DNA of 26,430 nucleotides from Chloroflexia bacterium (GTDB lineage Bacteria > Chloroflexota > Chloroflexia > Thermomicrobiales > UBA6265), in assembly GCA_013696265.1 (NCBI GenBank), contig JACCYX010000316.1, positions 1 through 26,430 of the forward strand, read 5' to 3'. Shown here in pieces: positions 7,698 to 17,987 of this stretch. The notes under the pieces are model-generated. The model was not told where the DNA came from and did not search any database. It saw nothing but the letters and a program-made list of their open reading frames with translations. Every line of letters starts with the position of its first letter. Positions within the stretch are counted from its first letter, which is position 1. The position numbers and the translations under genes were made by a program.

Positions 7698-8525
7698 ATG
7701 CTCCATAATCTCCCCAAAGCGATGACGATTGCCGGTTCCGACTCAGGCGGCGGCGCGGGAATCCAGGCCGATCTCAAGACGTTCTCGGCGCTCGGCGTTT
7801 ACGGCACTTCGGTGATTACGGCGGTGACCGCCCAGAACACGGTCGAAGTGGCCGCGGTCGCCGAGGTGCCCGACGAAGTCGTGATCGCCCAAATCGACAC
7901 GGTTGCCGAAGACATCGGCGCCGATGCCGTCAAGACGGGGATGCTGGTCAACCGCTCCATCATCCAAAATGTCGCCGACCGTCTGGAAGCCTGGGGGATT
8001 CCCTGGCTCGTGGTCGATCCCGTCATGGTTTCCAAGTCCGGCGCCTCGCTGCTGAATCCCAACGCGATTTCCGCCCTGAAGAAGGATCTCTTGCCGCTCG
8101 CCTCGATCGTCACCCCCAACATCCCGGAGGCGGAGATCATTGCGGACATGGCGATCTCCTCCGATGAGGACATCAGGGAGGCGGCGAAACGGATTCACGC
8201 GCTCGGTCCTGGAATCGTGATTGTCAAGGGTGGCCACCTCCAAGGTCCGGCGGTCGACCTCGTATACGACGGCGACACGTTCCTGCCGATCGAGGGGGAA
8301 CGGATCGACACTCGGAACACGCACGGCACCGGCTGTACCTTTTCGGCGGCGATCACCGCCTTTCTCGCTCGCGGCCTACCGCCCATCGAGTCGATCCAGA
8401 TTGCGAAGCGCTACCTGGAGGCGGCTTTGAGAAACTCGGTGCCGATCGGCGAGGGCCACTCGCCGGTGAACCACGCAACTCACCTTCCCGACGATGTGGT
8501 CAAGGCGCTCGTGGCGCGCCGATGA
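7698..8525 (+). CDS. thiD: Hydroxymethylpyrimidine (phosphate) kinase ThiD
   Basis: Phosphorylates HMP and HMP-P to HMP-PP, the pyrimidine precursor of thiamine. The ATG at 7698 is preferred: GGAG (7684-7687) lies 10 bases upstream, and the longer open frame (from 7584) adds a poor, non-conserved N-terminus. The 275-residue protein shows the ribokinase-like signatures MTIAGSDSGGGAGIQADLKT near the start, DPVMVSKSG in the middle, IVKGGH, and the anion-hole motif GTGCTFSAAI near the C-terminus. The stop overlaps the thiE start by 4 bases (ATGA), so the two consecutive pathway enzymes are probably translationally coupled. I looked for a TPP riboswitch upstream and found none. Confidence 0.95.
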   Translation: MLHNLPKAMTIAGSDSGGGAGIQADLKTFSALGVYGTSVITAVTAQNTVEVAAVAEVPDEVVIAQIDTVAEDIGADAVKTGMLVNRSIIQNVADRLEAWGIPWLVVDPVMVSKSGASLLNPNAISALKKDLLPLASIVTPNIPEAEIIADMAISSDEDIREAAKRIHALGPGIVIVKGGHLQGPAVDLVYDGDTFLPIEGERIDTRNTHGTGCTFSAAITAFLARGLPPIESIQIAKRYLEAALRNSVPIGEGHSPVNHATHLPDDVVKALVARR

Positions 8526-9160
8526 TGGGACGACCCTCCACGCAATATAGTCTCTACCTGGTGCTCGATCCGGATCACACGGCAAGCGACCCGATCACCA
8601 TAGCGGCCGAGGCGCTCGACAACGGTGTCACCTGCGTTCAACTCAGGTGGAAATCGGCCACGGATCGCCAGGTCGTCGACCTGGCACGATCGATTCATCA
8701 ACTTACCGAACCGCGACACATTCCGCTGATCGTCAATGACCGGCTCGACATCGCGCTCGCGGTGGAGGCCGAAGGCGTGCATCTCGGCGTCGACGACCTG
8801 CCGCTCCGGGACGCCCGGCGGATCGCGGGTGAGTCGTTCATCATTGGCTACTCGCCGGAAGCCGACGACCAGATCGTTGACGCGGAGCAAGCCGGAGCCA
8901 GCTACCTGGGTATCGGGCCGTTCTCCGGGACCGTCACCAAGTCCAATGCCGGGCCGGCTCTCCGCGCGACGGAGTTCGCGCGTCGCCGATCCCTCACGGA
9001 TCTTCCGGTGGTCGCCATCGGCGGTATGACAGCGAACAACGCCGCCCAGGCATTTGCGGCCGGGGCGGACGGCATCGCCGTGGCGTCGGCGATCCTTGGC
9101 GCCTCCGATCCGGTCGAGGCCACCAGGCGGCTCAGGGCGGCGCTTCCCGGCCGTCTCTGA
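8522..9160 (+). CDS. thiE: Thiamine-phosphate synthase ThiE
   Basis: Joins HMP-PP and the thiazole phosphate to make thiamine phosphate. The 212-residue TIM-barrel protein has the family motifs VQLRWKSA, LIVNDRLDIALAVEAEGVHLG, YLGIGPFSGTVTKSNAG and VVAIGGMTANN, and AGADGIAVASAI near the end. The motif after strand five reads IIGYSPEADD, where many homologues have a G-x-S-x-H pattern; this may be a lineage variant. Two ATGs (8522, 8525) are adjacent and either could serve. The last 29 bases overlap the 3' end of the convergent atl gene. Confidence 0.94.
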   Translation: MMGRPSTQYSLYLVLDPDHTASDPITIAAEALDNGVTCVQLRWKSATDRQVVDLARSIHQLTEPRHIPLIVNDRLDIALAVEAEGVHLGVDDLPLRDARRIAGESFIIGYSPEADDQIVDAEQAGASYLGIGPFSGTVTKSNAGPALRATEFARRRSLTDLPVVAIGGMTANNAAQAFAAGADGIAVASAILGASDPVEATRRLRAALPGRL

Positions 9161-9515
9161 ACAGGTCATCGAACCGCGGATCGTCCGCCGGTTCCCAGAC
9201 GCAGGCTTCGAGATCGACCTCCCATTCATCGCGGAACGGAATGCCCTCGTCGATGAGCTGGTCGCGCATAATCTCCGGATTGCCCCAGGCTTCGGCGCCG
9301 GAGAGGTAGCCCACCCGGTTAACGACACGGTGGGCCGGCAGGTCGTGATTCGCCGGGAGATTGCCGAGCGCCCACCCGACCATCCGGGCCGACCGGGGGG
9401 AACCCAGCGCGGCGGCGATGCGTCCATAGGTTGTCACCTGACCGTAGGGAATGCGGGCAACGATCATCATCGCGCGCCGGGGAAAGGTGAACTCCGTCGA
9501 AGCATCGTCATCCAT
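9132..9515 (-). CDS. atl: Alkyltransferase-like protein (catalytic Cys replaced by Ala)
   Basis: Homologous to the DNA-binding domain of O6-methylguanine-DNA methyltransferase. It keeps the fold signatures IPYGQVTTYGRIA (Tyr30), the recognition helix SARMVGWALGN (41-52, with the base-flipping Arg44) and the active-site neighbourhood, but the PCHRV cysteine is Ala61 (DLPAHRVVNR). It therefore cannot accept the alkyl group. Known alkyltransferase-like proteins bind O6-alkylguanine and pass it to nucleotide-excision repair. The ATG at 9515 is preferred over a TTG at 9521 because GGCAGG lies 8 bases upstream of it. 127 residues. It is convergent with thiE and overlaps it by 29 bases. Confidence 0.9.
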   Translation of the reverse strand: MDDDASTEFTFPRRAMMIVARIPYGQVTTYGRIAAALGSPRSARMVGWALGNLPANHDLPAHRVVNRVGYLSGAEAWGNPEIMRDQLIDEGIPFRDEWEVDLEACVWEPADDPRFDDLFRDGREAPP

Positions 9516-9572
9516 CGCCAATGCCTGCCCATCCGGCCCAGCTACCCGTCATGGCGAATTGCGGACCCGGCG

Positions 9573-9578
9573 TATAAT
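9573..9578 (+). promoter_or_regulatory. Consensus -10 box upstream of secA
   Basis: TATAAT at 9573-9578 is a perfect -10 hexamer 66 bases before the secA ATG, in the divergent gap between atl and secA. No clear -35 hexamer is visible at the standard distance. Confidence 0.45.
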
Positions 9579-9644
9579 CGACGATGGCGTCAATGCTCCT
9601 CAATCCGGCACCCCGCCGGCCGCTACTCCTGGAGAGATCAGTCA

Positions 9645-12233
<2,589 letters not shown>

Positions 12234-12261
12234 CATCTCGTTCCGAACATGTAGCTGGCAC

Positions 12262-12295
12262 GACGAACGCGGTGGCATGTGCCACCGCGTTCGTC
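12262..12295. terminator. Strong 16-bp hairpin between convergent secA and helical repeat gene
   Basis: GACGAACGCGGTGGCA (12262-12277) is the exact reverse complement of 12280-12295, with only two bases between. It begins 29 bases after the secA stop. The T-rich tail is poor on either side (ATGTTCCTCATT follows), so it is a probable bidirectional terminator or a processing hairpin rather than a canonical one. Half of its right arm recurs at 12461-12477. Confidence 0.55.
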
Positions 12296-12326
12296 ATGTT
12301 CCTCATTGCTGCGTCCGAGGCTGTTT

Positions 12327-12400
12327 GTCATTCCGACGAAGGAGGAATCTGGTCGCTCCCAAAAGTGCAGAACCGAGATTCCTCGCAAGCTCGGAATGAC
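12327..12400. repeat. GTCATTCC-type inverted repeat, copy 1
   Basis: The element is bounded by GTCATTCCGACGAAGGAGGAATCT (12327-12350) and an inverted right arm at 12376-12400 ending CTCGGAATGAC. Read on the minus strand, the right arm starts GTCATTCCGAGCTTGCGAGG. This matches the left arm of the element at 24153 at 23 of 24 positions, so the two belong to one dispersed family. It occupies the gap between secA and the convergent gene. Confidence 0.75.
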
Positions 12401-12520
12401 AATGCATATGGACATACCGCTCAGTTTGCCGGCTCGTGCATGGACCGCTGACGGGCCAAGCCACCGCGTTCTTCATGGTCGTCAGTTCTTCCCGGTCGAA
12501 CCGGGGCCTGTGGAATGGCC

Positions 12521-13756
12521 CTACTTAAACTCTTCGTCGTAGCCGCGGATGTCCCGGTAGACTTCCTTCGCTTCGGCGTAGATTCGCTGACCGGCTTCCT
12601 TCGCCTTTCGCCGTTGCTCTTCGTCGAGGAAGGTGAAATACACGATCCCGGCCGCCGCGATCGACCAGAGCACCAGCGCGCCGCCGTCCTTGGTGCCTCG
12701 CCCGGCAGCCGTCGCCGCCGCTTTGGATTGCTGCTCGATCGCGTCCGACGCGTGAACGAGCTTGTCCGCCGCGGAGGAACCGAGCGCCGTGATCGTGGAC
12801 GCGGTAACCTGGCTCTGGGACTTTGCCCGGTCAGCTACCGCATCGACCCGGTGCTGCACGTCCGGGAGCAGCGATTCGCTCGCCTGGCTGCCAGCCTCCT
12901 TTGCCCCTTCCATTAGCCGGGAGGCGAGAGTCGTGGCGTCCTTCAGCACCGGTTTGGCCTGGTGCTGCGCGCTGTGAAGCGCCGCCGAAACCTGACTGCT
13001 AACTGACTCCACAACGTCCGGCGCGTGGGCCCTTGCCTGGTGAGCCAGGTCGCGGGCTCGTTCGAAGGTGTCGTGCCCGGACTTCGAGGCCCTGTCCATG
13101 ACCGCTGGCGCCCGGTCCAACGCCTGGTGCACGACATCGGATCCTTTCGAAGCGGCCTCGGTTGTCCTGGCCGACACGTTATCTCGCACGTCGGGGGCGG
13201 CGTCGATTGCCTGATGGATCAGCGCCGAGCCTTTGCCGGCCACGTCGGAGACAGACCGTGACGTTCGCTTTCGCCATTCCGGGAGATTGACGCGATTGTC
13301 GGCTAGCAGATGGGAGGTGCGATCGTTGAGGATGATTGCCAACTCCCGCGCCCGGCGCGACCCGTCGCTTCCGAGTTGGTTCGCCTTTTCGATGGATTGC
13401 AGGCGCATGGCTTCCCGATCCAGTTCCGCGATCCGTGACCTGGTAGATTGTGCCGCCCGCTCGGCGGCGCGGGTGGCCGTCTTGCCAAGCTTCTGCGCCT
13501 GGCGCCGCGCGCGCTTCGAACCAGCCGGACGCTGGATGTTGAGCCCATCGACCGCCTTGGTCAAGTGGTCCAGCGCCTGGTTCGTGTTTGCTTCGATGAC
13601 CGAGAGCCGTTGCTCCACTTGTCGCCGGGCACGCTCCTGCCGGCTCTCCTTCCTGGAGAAGAGTGACGAAGCCAGGGTGCCGACGACACCCGCCGCAACC
13701 GCCGCAACCCCAATCGCCGTTCCATTGCCGTTCATTCCGCCTGATTCCTCGCTCAT
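12521..13756 (-). CDS. Membrane-anchored helical repeat protein of unknown function
   Basis: I do not recognise a family. The ATG at 13756 is chosen because GGAAGGGG lies about 8 bases upstream; the open frame continues 56 codons further without a better start. The 411-residue protein has a predicted membrane segment near the N-terminus (about 12-33, AIGVAAVAAGVVGTLASSLF), a long highly charged Ala-rich helical body, a second hydrophobic segment at about 360-377 (ALVLWSIAAAGIVYFTFL) and a charged tail ending YDEEFK. In the body the motif HQAxxxAPxV recurs at 181, 210 and 239, an exact 29-residue period, with a degenerate fourth HQA at 265. The composition recalls apolipoprotein-like or late-embryogenesis-like amphipathic helices. 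It may line the membrane or join envelope layers; this is inference. It is convergent with secA and divergent from mnmG. Confidence 0.8.
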   Translation of the reverse strand: MSEESGGMNGNGTAIGVAAVAAGVVGTLASSLFSRKESRQERARRQVEQRLSVIEANTNQALDHLTKAVDGLNIQRPAGSKRARRQAQKLGKTATRAAERAAQSTRSRIAELDREAMRLQSIEKANQLGSDGSRRARELAIILNDRTSHLLADNRVNLPEWRKRTSRSVSDVAGKGSALIHQAIDAAPDVRDNVSARTTEAASKGSDVVHQALDRAPAVMDRASKSGHDTFERARDLAHQARAHAPDVVESVSSQVSAALHSAQHQAKPVLKDATTLASRLMEGAKEAGSQASESLLPDVQHRVDAVADRAKSQSQVTASTITALGSSAADKLVHASDAIEQQSKAAATAAGRGTKDGGALVLWSIAAAGIVYFTFLDEEQRRKAKEAGQRIYAEAKEVYRDIRGYDEEFK

Positions 13757-13824
13757 CGTCGAAGCCCCTTCCGTTACACCCGCATTGAACTCAGGATGGT
13801 ATGGTACGCCGTTCGTCAATGGCT

Positions 13825-13836
13825 GGAGCATGCTCC
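13825..13836. promoter_or_regulatory. 12-bp perfect palindrome in divergent promoter region
   Basis: GGAGCATGCTCC lies in the 198-base gap between the divergent helical repeat gene and mnmG. It is flanked by GGATGGT (13794-13800) and its complement ACCATCC (13845-13851). A possible -10 for mnmG, TAAAAT, is at 13874-13879. The palindrome could be an operator or a chance dyad. Confidence 0.3.
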
Positions 13837-13954
13837 TGGACTGAACCATCCCCATGTCGAGTCGATCATAAAGTAAAATCGCGTGTACCGGGGGCGCGAG
13901 CATCCGGCCGGAACCGTACCGCAATTTTCCACCTATTCAGGAACCATCCCCGCC

Positions 13955-15925
13955 ATGACCGCAGCCGCCACCCATGATGTCATCGTTGTTGGATCGGGCC
14001 ACGCCGGTTGCGAGGCCGCGCTCGCGGCCGCCCGGATGGGCTGCCGGACGCTGATGATCGCCCCCAACCTCGACCGCGTGGGGTACATGCCGTGCAACCC
14101 CTCGATTGGCGGACCGGGAAAGTCGCAGATCGTCGCCGAAGTCGACGCCCTCGGCGGGGCGATGGCGATGGCCGCCGACGCCACCGCGATGCAGGTGAGG
14201 CAACTCAACATGTCGAAGGGTCCGGCCGTCCGGGCCATTCGCATCCAGTGCGACAAGGCCCTCTACGCCATAGTCATGAAGGAAACGCTGGAGACGCAGT
14301 CGAATCTCCGCCTGATCCAGGATGAAGCGGTTGGCCTGATCATCGCCGGCGACGATCAACCCGAGGTCATCGGGATCAGGGCCCGCATTTCCGGGGACCT
14401 TCACGCCGCGTCGGTGGTGATCACCGCCGGAACGTTTCTCCGGGCCAAAATGATCGCCGGCGAAAGCCAGTCCGCCGGAGGCCGGGCCGGCGATTCGGGT
14501 GACACGCATCTTTCGGCGTCGCTCGACGGCCTCGCCTTTCGCCTCCGGCGCTTCAAGACCGGCACGCCGCCCCGGATCGACGCGCGGAGCGTCGATGTGT
14601 CCCGAACCCAGCCGCAACCGGGTGACGACACGGAACTCTGGATGAGCCGCGCCGGCGAATCGGGTTCGCTGGCGCCCGTACAACTGCCGCCGGCCGCATC
14701 GGGCATCTTCGCGTCGGTCGCTCGGCTGGGCGGCCGCGACCAGGTGCGCTGCTACCAAACCACAACCTCGCCCGAGGCGCACGACATCATCCGGGAGAAT
14801 CTGCACCGGGCGCCGATGTACAACGGATCGATCGAAGGCACCGGCCCTCGCTATTGTCCGTCGATCGAGGACAAGATCGGTCGATTTGCCGACAAAACAA
14901 GTCACCCGGTTTTCCTGGAGCCCGAAGGCTGGCGGAGCCACGAGGTCTATGTCCAGGGCATGAGCACGAGCCTCCCCGCGGACATCCAGGACGAGGTGGT
15001 ACGCCTGGTTCCGGGTCTGGAGGATGCCCGGATCACCCGTTATGGGTACGCCGTGGAGTACGACGCGCTCGATCCGACCGAACTCCGCCGCACGCTGGAG
15101 AGTCAGCGGGTGAGCGGTCTTTTCTTCGCCGGCCAGGTCAACGGCACGTCGGGATACGAAGAAGCCGCCGGTCAGGGGGTCGTGGCCGGCGCCAACGCCG
15201 CCGCCCGCGCCCTCCAACTGCCCGAGTTGGTTCTGACCCGCCAGGACTCTTACATTGGGGTCATGATCGACGATCTGATCTCGAAGCCGTTCAACGAGCC
15301 CTACCGGATGCTCAGTTCCCGCGCGGAATACCGGTTGCTCCTGCGCAGCGACACGGCGGACGCCCGGCTCGCGCCGGTTGCCCATCGTCTCGGCCTGATC
15401 GACGACGAGCGATACGAGGTCGTCAACAAGGAAACGCAGACGATCGAGCAGACGATAGCCGCCCTCGAATCGACGTGGCTGGGCGCCAACACCCGCCACG
15501 GCCAGGCGCTGGAAGCCGAGGGCTTGCAGGCTCCCGTCCGTTCGCTCACGGCGCTCGATGTTGCCCGGCGACCGCACACCTCGTTGAGTGGGGTGATCCG
15601 GTCCGTCCAGTCACTTGGGCTCTGGAAGGGTCCAGACCTCGACGAGGTGCCGCTGGCGCGGACGGAAATCGCCGTTCGGTACGGCGCGTTCATCGACAAG
15701 GAACGCAAGGAAGCACTTCGCCATCAGGCCAACGAGTTCCGCCTCATTCCCAGCGACCTCGACTACGCGGCGGTCACCGGTTTGCGTGTCGAAGCGTCGC
15801 AACATCTCGCCGCCAGCCGGCCGCCGAGCGTGGGTCACGCCGCGCGCACGGCCGGCGTGACCCCGTCGGATATCGGGGCCTTGCTGGTTCACCTCGCGCG
15901 TCTCCCCGCTCACTCGCCGCCGTGA
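13955..15925 (+). CDS. mnmG: tRNA uridine-5-carboxymethylaminomethyl modification enzyme MnmG (GidA)
   Basis: With MnmE it installs the cmnm5 group on the wobble uridine of several tRNAs, using FAD. The ATG at 13955 follows an AGGAA about 12 bases upstream and gives the family N-terminus. The 656-residue protein shows the FAD dinucleotide-binding motif VVGSGHAGCEAA (from 11), the conserved Cys47 in MPCNPSIGGPGKS, the second conserved Cys301 in GTGPRYCPSIEDKI, and MSTSLP and NGTSGYEEAAGQG downstream. The C-terminal helical domain that contacts MnmE is present. mnmE, often its neighbour, is not in the window. The gene appears to be a single transcription unit. Confidence 0.96.
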   Translation: MTAAATHDVIVVGSGHAGCEAALAAARMGCRTLMIAPNLDRVGYMPCNPSIGGPGKSQIVAEVDALGGAMAMAADATAMQVRQLNMSKGPAVRAIRIQCDKALYAIVMKETLETQSNLRLIQDEAVGLIIAGDDQPEVIGIRARISGDLHAASVVITAGTFLRAKMIAGESQSAGGRAGDSGDTHLSASLDGLAFRLRRFKTGTPPRIDARSVDVSRTQPQPGDDTELWMSRAGESGSLAPVQLPPAASGIFASVARLGGRDQVRCYQTTTSPEAHDIIRENLHRAPMYNGSIEGTGPRYCPSIEDKIGRFADKTSHPVFLEPEGWRSHEVYVQGMSTSLPADIQDEVVRLVPGLEDARITRYGYAVEYDALDPTELRRTLESQRVSGLFFAGQVNGTSGYEEAAGQGVVAGANAAARALQLPELVLTRQDSYIGVMIDDLISKPFNEPYRMLSSRAEYRLLLRSDTADARLAPVAHRLGLIDDERYEVVNKETQTIEQTIAALESTWLGANTRHGQALEAEGLQAPVRSLTALDVARRPHTSLSGVIRSVQSLGLWKGPDLDEVPLARTEIAVRYGAFIDKERKEALRHQANEFRLIPSDLDYAAVTGLRVEASQHLAASRPPSVGHAARTAGVTPSDIGALLVHLARLPAHSPP

Positions 15926-16067
15926 TAGCAAAGTCTGGCAATACGGGAGCCAATTCACACCGGGATAACAATGTGGAAGATGGCGACCGGGTAGAGTAGA
16001 CTTCGCGTTCGCATGGCCTGAATAACGGCACCCCACCCGCCATGTGTGCTTAAAAGGACGTTCACTC

Positions 16068-16583
16068 TTGGTCAACTTGCGTCAAGCCTTTCGCCATACC
16101 CCACCCGAAAAGACCGGAACCCCCTACCGCCTGGTCGTTTACGTGACCGGCGGGCCCGAAGATAGCCGCCTGCTCGAAATCGTCGAGAAGATCGGCCAGC
16201 GCCAAAACACCTTCATCACGATTGCCTACGTCGTCGAAGTCCAGCAGTCGATGCCCCTGGACGCCGAATTGCCAGCCGAGATCGAGCGTGGTGAAACGGT
16301 ACTCCACGGCGCCGAGGTGCTGGCGAACCGGTGCGTCGGCGGCCGGCGCGACCACATCAGCACCGAATTGCTCCAGGCCCGATCGGCCGGCGCCGCGATC
16401 GTCGACGAGGCGATCGACAGCGATGCCGACGCCATCATGCTTTCCTTCTCCATCCGCAAGAAGCACGGTCGCCCAACCATCGGCGACACGGTCGAATACG
16501 TCCTGCGCAACGCTCCCTGCGAGGTCATCGTGATCCGCCAGGGCAAGCCCAATGGACGTTCCGACGAATTGGGAACGCCGTGA
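16068..16583 (+). CDS. Universal stress protein (UspA-like) domain protein
   Basis: A single-domain nucleotide-binding alpha/beta protein of 171 residues. I choose TTG at 16068 because AAGGA (16053-16057) lies 10 bases upstream; a GTG at 16044 would add eight residues but places the SD inside the gene. The fold pattern is visible as RLVVYVTGG at the start, DSDADAIMLSFS in the middle and a C-terminal VEYVLRNAPCEVIVIRQGK, which is the typical Usp final strand. The glycine-rich ATP loop is degenerate (KKHGRPTIGDT), so ATP binding is uncertain. The stop overlaps the next gene by 4 bases (GTGA), tying it to the two TrkA-type genes and suggesting a role in potassium or osmotic regulation. Confidence 0.8.
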   Translation: MVNLRQAFRHTPPEKTGTPYRLVVYVTGGPEDSRLLEIVEKIGQRQNTFITIAYVVEVQQSMPLDAELPAEIERGETVLHGAEVLANRCVGGRRDHISTELLQARSAGAAIVDEAIDSDADAIMLSFSIRKKHGRPTIGDTVEYVLRNAPCEVIVIRQGKPNGRSDELGTP

Positions 16584-17017
16584 ACGTCGTGGTGATGGGG
16601 TGTGGACGCGTGGGCGCGCGGGTAGCGTCGATCCTCGACAATAACGGGCACAGGGTCACAGTCATCGATACCAACGCAACCGCGTTTCGTCGCCTGTCGC
16701 CCCAGTTCGGCGGGGACACCGTTCTCGGGACTGGCATCGACGAGGATGTCCTGAAGTCCGCCGGGATCAAGCGGGCCGACGCCTTCATCGCGGTTACGAA
16801 TGGCGACAACCGGAACATCATGGCCGGGCAAGTGGCCCGCGTCATGTTCGACGTGCGGGATGTGATCATCCGCATCTACGATCCAGTGCGCGAAGACACC
16901 TATCGCCGCCTGGGATTCTCGACCGTTTGCCCAACGACGACCGTCTCGGCCCTCATCATCGACCAGGTAATCGGCGCCACCGACTCATATCGGCGGCCGG
17001 AAGCAAAAGAGGCCTGA
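16580..17017 (+). CDS. TrkA-N (RCK) domain potassium-uptake regulator, first of pair
   Basis: A 145-residue cytosolic NAD(H)-binding regulator. The GTG at 16580 overlaps the stop of the preceding usp gene. The Rossmann glycine motif GCGRVG is at 7-12 with an acidic residue (Asp30 in VIDTN) at the end of strand 2, consistent with NAD binding. It then shows FIAVTNGDNRNIMAGQVAR and a short tail. It has only the N-terminal nucleotide-binding half and lacks a TrkA-C domain. Together with the next gene it resembles the CeoB-CeoC (TrkA-TrkB) pairs of actinobacteria. The membrane subunit it would regulate is not in the window. Confidence 0.9.
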   Translation: MNVVVMGCGRVGARVASILDNNGHRVTVIDTNATAFRRLSPQFGGDTVLGTGIDEDVLKSAGIKRADAFIAVTNGDNRNIMAGQVARVMFDVRDVIIRIYDPVREDTYRRLGFSTVCPTTTVSALIIDQVIGATDSYRRPEAKEA

Positions 17018-17019
17018 CC

Positions 17020-17679
17020 GTGTACATCATCGTCGTCGGTGGCGGCAAGGTTGGCTACTACCTGACGAAAACCCTCCTCAACGACCGGCATGAGGTGTTG
17101 CTCATCGAGCGCGATCGCGACAAGGTAGAAACCTACTCCGAGCGGTTCGGCTCGGTGGTCCTCCAGGGGGATGGAGCCGAGGCCGCCGTCCTGGCGTCGG
17201 CCGGCGCGGCGCGGGCCGACGTCCTGATCGCCGTGACGGGCGAAGACGAGGACAACCTCGTCATCTGCCAGATGGCGAAGCACAAGTTCCACATCGGCAA
17301 AACGATCGCGCGGGTCAACAATCCCAAGAACGAGCAACTCTTCAAGCTGCTCGACACCGATGTCACAGTAAGTCAGACCAACTACATTTTGGGTCTCATC
17401 GAACAGGCGATTCCCGATCGGGCCTTCATCCACCTGCTCAACCTGCGGCACGCCGACCTCGCGATCATCGAAGCTACCATTACGGCCGAATCGCCGGTCG
17501 CCAACAAGACGATCGGCGAGATCGACCTGCCGGTTGCCTGCGTGATCGCCGCGATCGCCCGCCAGGCCGACGTGATCGTGCCCAATCCCGACACCGAAAT
17601 TCTCCCCGACGATGAAATCATCGCGGTCACGCACCGCACCGAGGAAGACGAGCTTCGCCGGCTGCTCATTGTGGAATGA
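17020..17679 (+). CDS. trkA: TrkA-type (RCK_N plus RCK_C) potassium-uptake regulator, second of pair
   Basis: A 219-residue regulator of a potassium transporter such as TrkH or KtrB. The GTG at 17020 is two bases after the previous stop, with GAGG close upstream. Residues 1 to about 135 form the NAD-binding domain: GGGKVG at 7-12, Glu30 in LIERD, LIAVTGEDEDNLVICQMAK. Residues from about 140 form the TrkA-C domain, with IIEATITAESPVANKTIGEIDLP and ILPDDEIIAVTHRTEEDELR. It is the last gene of the usp-trkA-trkA operon. Confidence 0.92.
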   Translation: MYIIVVGGGKVGYYLTKTLLNDRHEVLLIERDRDKVETYSERFGSVVLQGDGAEAAVLASAGAARADVLIAVTGEDEDNLVICQMAKHKFHIGKTIARVNNPKNEQLFKLLDTDVTVSQTNYILGLIEQAIPDRAFIHLLNLRHADLAIIEATITAESPVANKTIGEIDLPVACVIAAIARQADVIVPNPDTEILPDDEIIAVTHRTEEDELRRLLIVE

Positions 17680-17936
17680 CGCCGGAATCGGGCTAATGTC
17701 TTCAGTGGCGTAGGGTTGCCGTCCCGAGGAAAGAGGGCAGCGCAGCGGGTCATCCCGGCTCTGTCTACACCGTCACCAAGCGACGATTTCGAATCCGGCT
17801 GTGGAACGTGCAGGATGCCCCGGCCACTTTGCCAGTCCAACGCTGGCGGGGCAAGCATCGCTCCTCTGCCGCAATCGTGCATGACTCTGGGCCCGCCGAC
17901 GCCTGTGCCATGCGCTGCTCTATGCAGCGAACACAA

Positions 17937-17966
17937 CGAAGGAGTGGTCACGGGACCAGCCCTTCG
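17937..17966. terminator. Weak hairpin between convergent trkA and gdhA
   Basis: CGAAGGAGTGGT (17937-17948) pairs with ACCAGCCCTTCG (17955-17966) at 10 of 12 positions, with a six-base loop. A smaller hairpin CGCTGC/GCAGCG lies at 17913-17929. No T-run follows. The rest of the gene-free stretch 17680-17987 shows nothing else that I can support. Confidence 0.3.
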
Positions 17967-17987
17967 TCCGGCATCATTGCGTATTCG

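Noticed and set aside
9054..9644. N-terminal extension of secA
   Set aside because: The extra 197 codons overlap thiE and the antisense atl gene; the SD-preceded ATG at 9645 starts the conserved SecA sequence.
13937..15577. Long minus-strand open frame opposite mnmG
   Set aside because: It is an antisense shadow of a well-conserved gene and has no motif of its own.
15950..15976. Sequence resembling a lac operator (CACACCGGGATAACAATGTGG)
   Set aside because: It lacks the dyad symmetry of a true operator, and nothing nearby concerns lactose; it is a chance resemblance.
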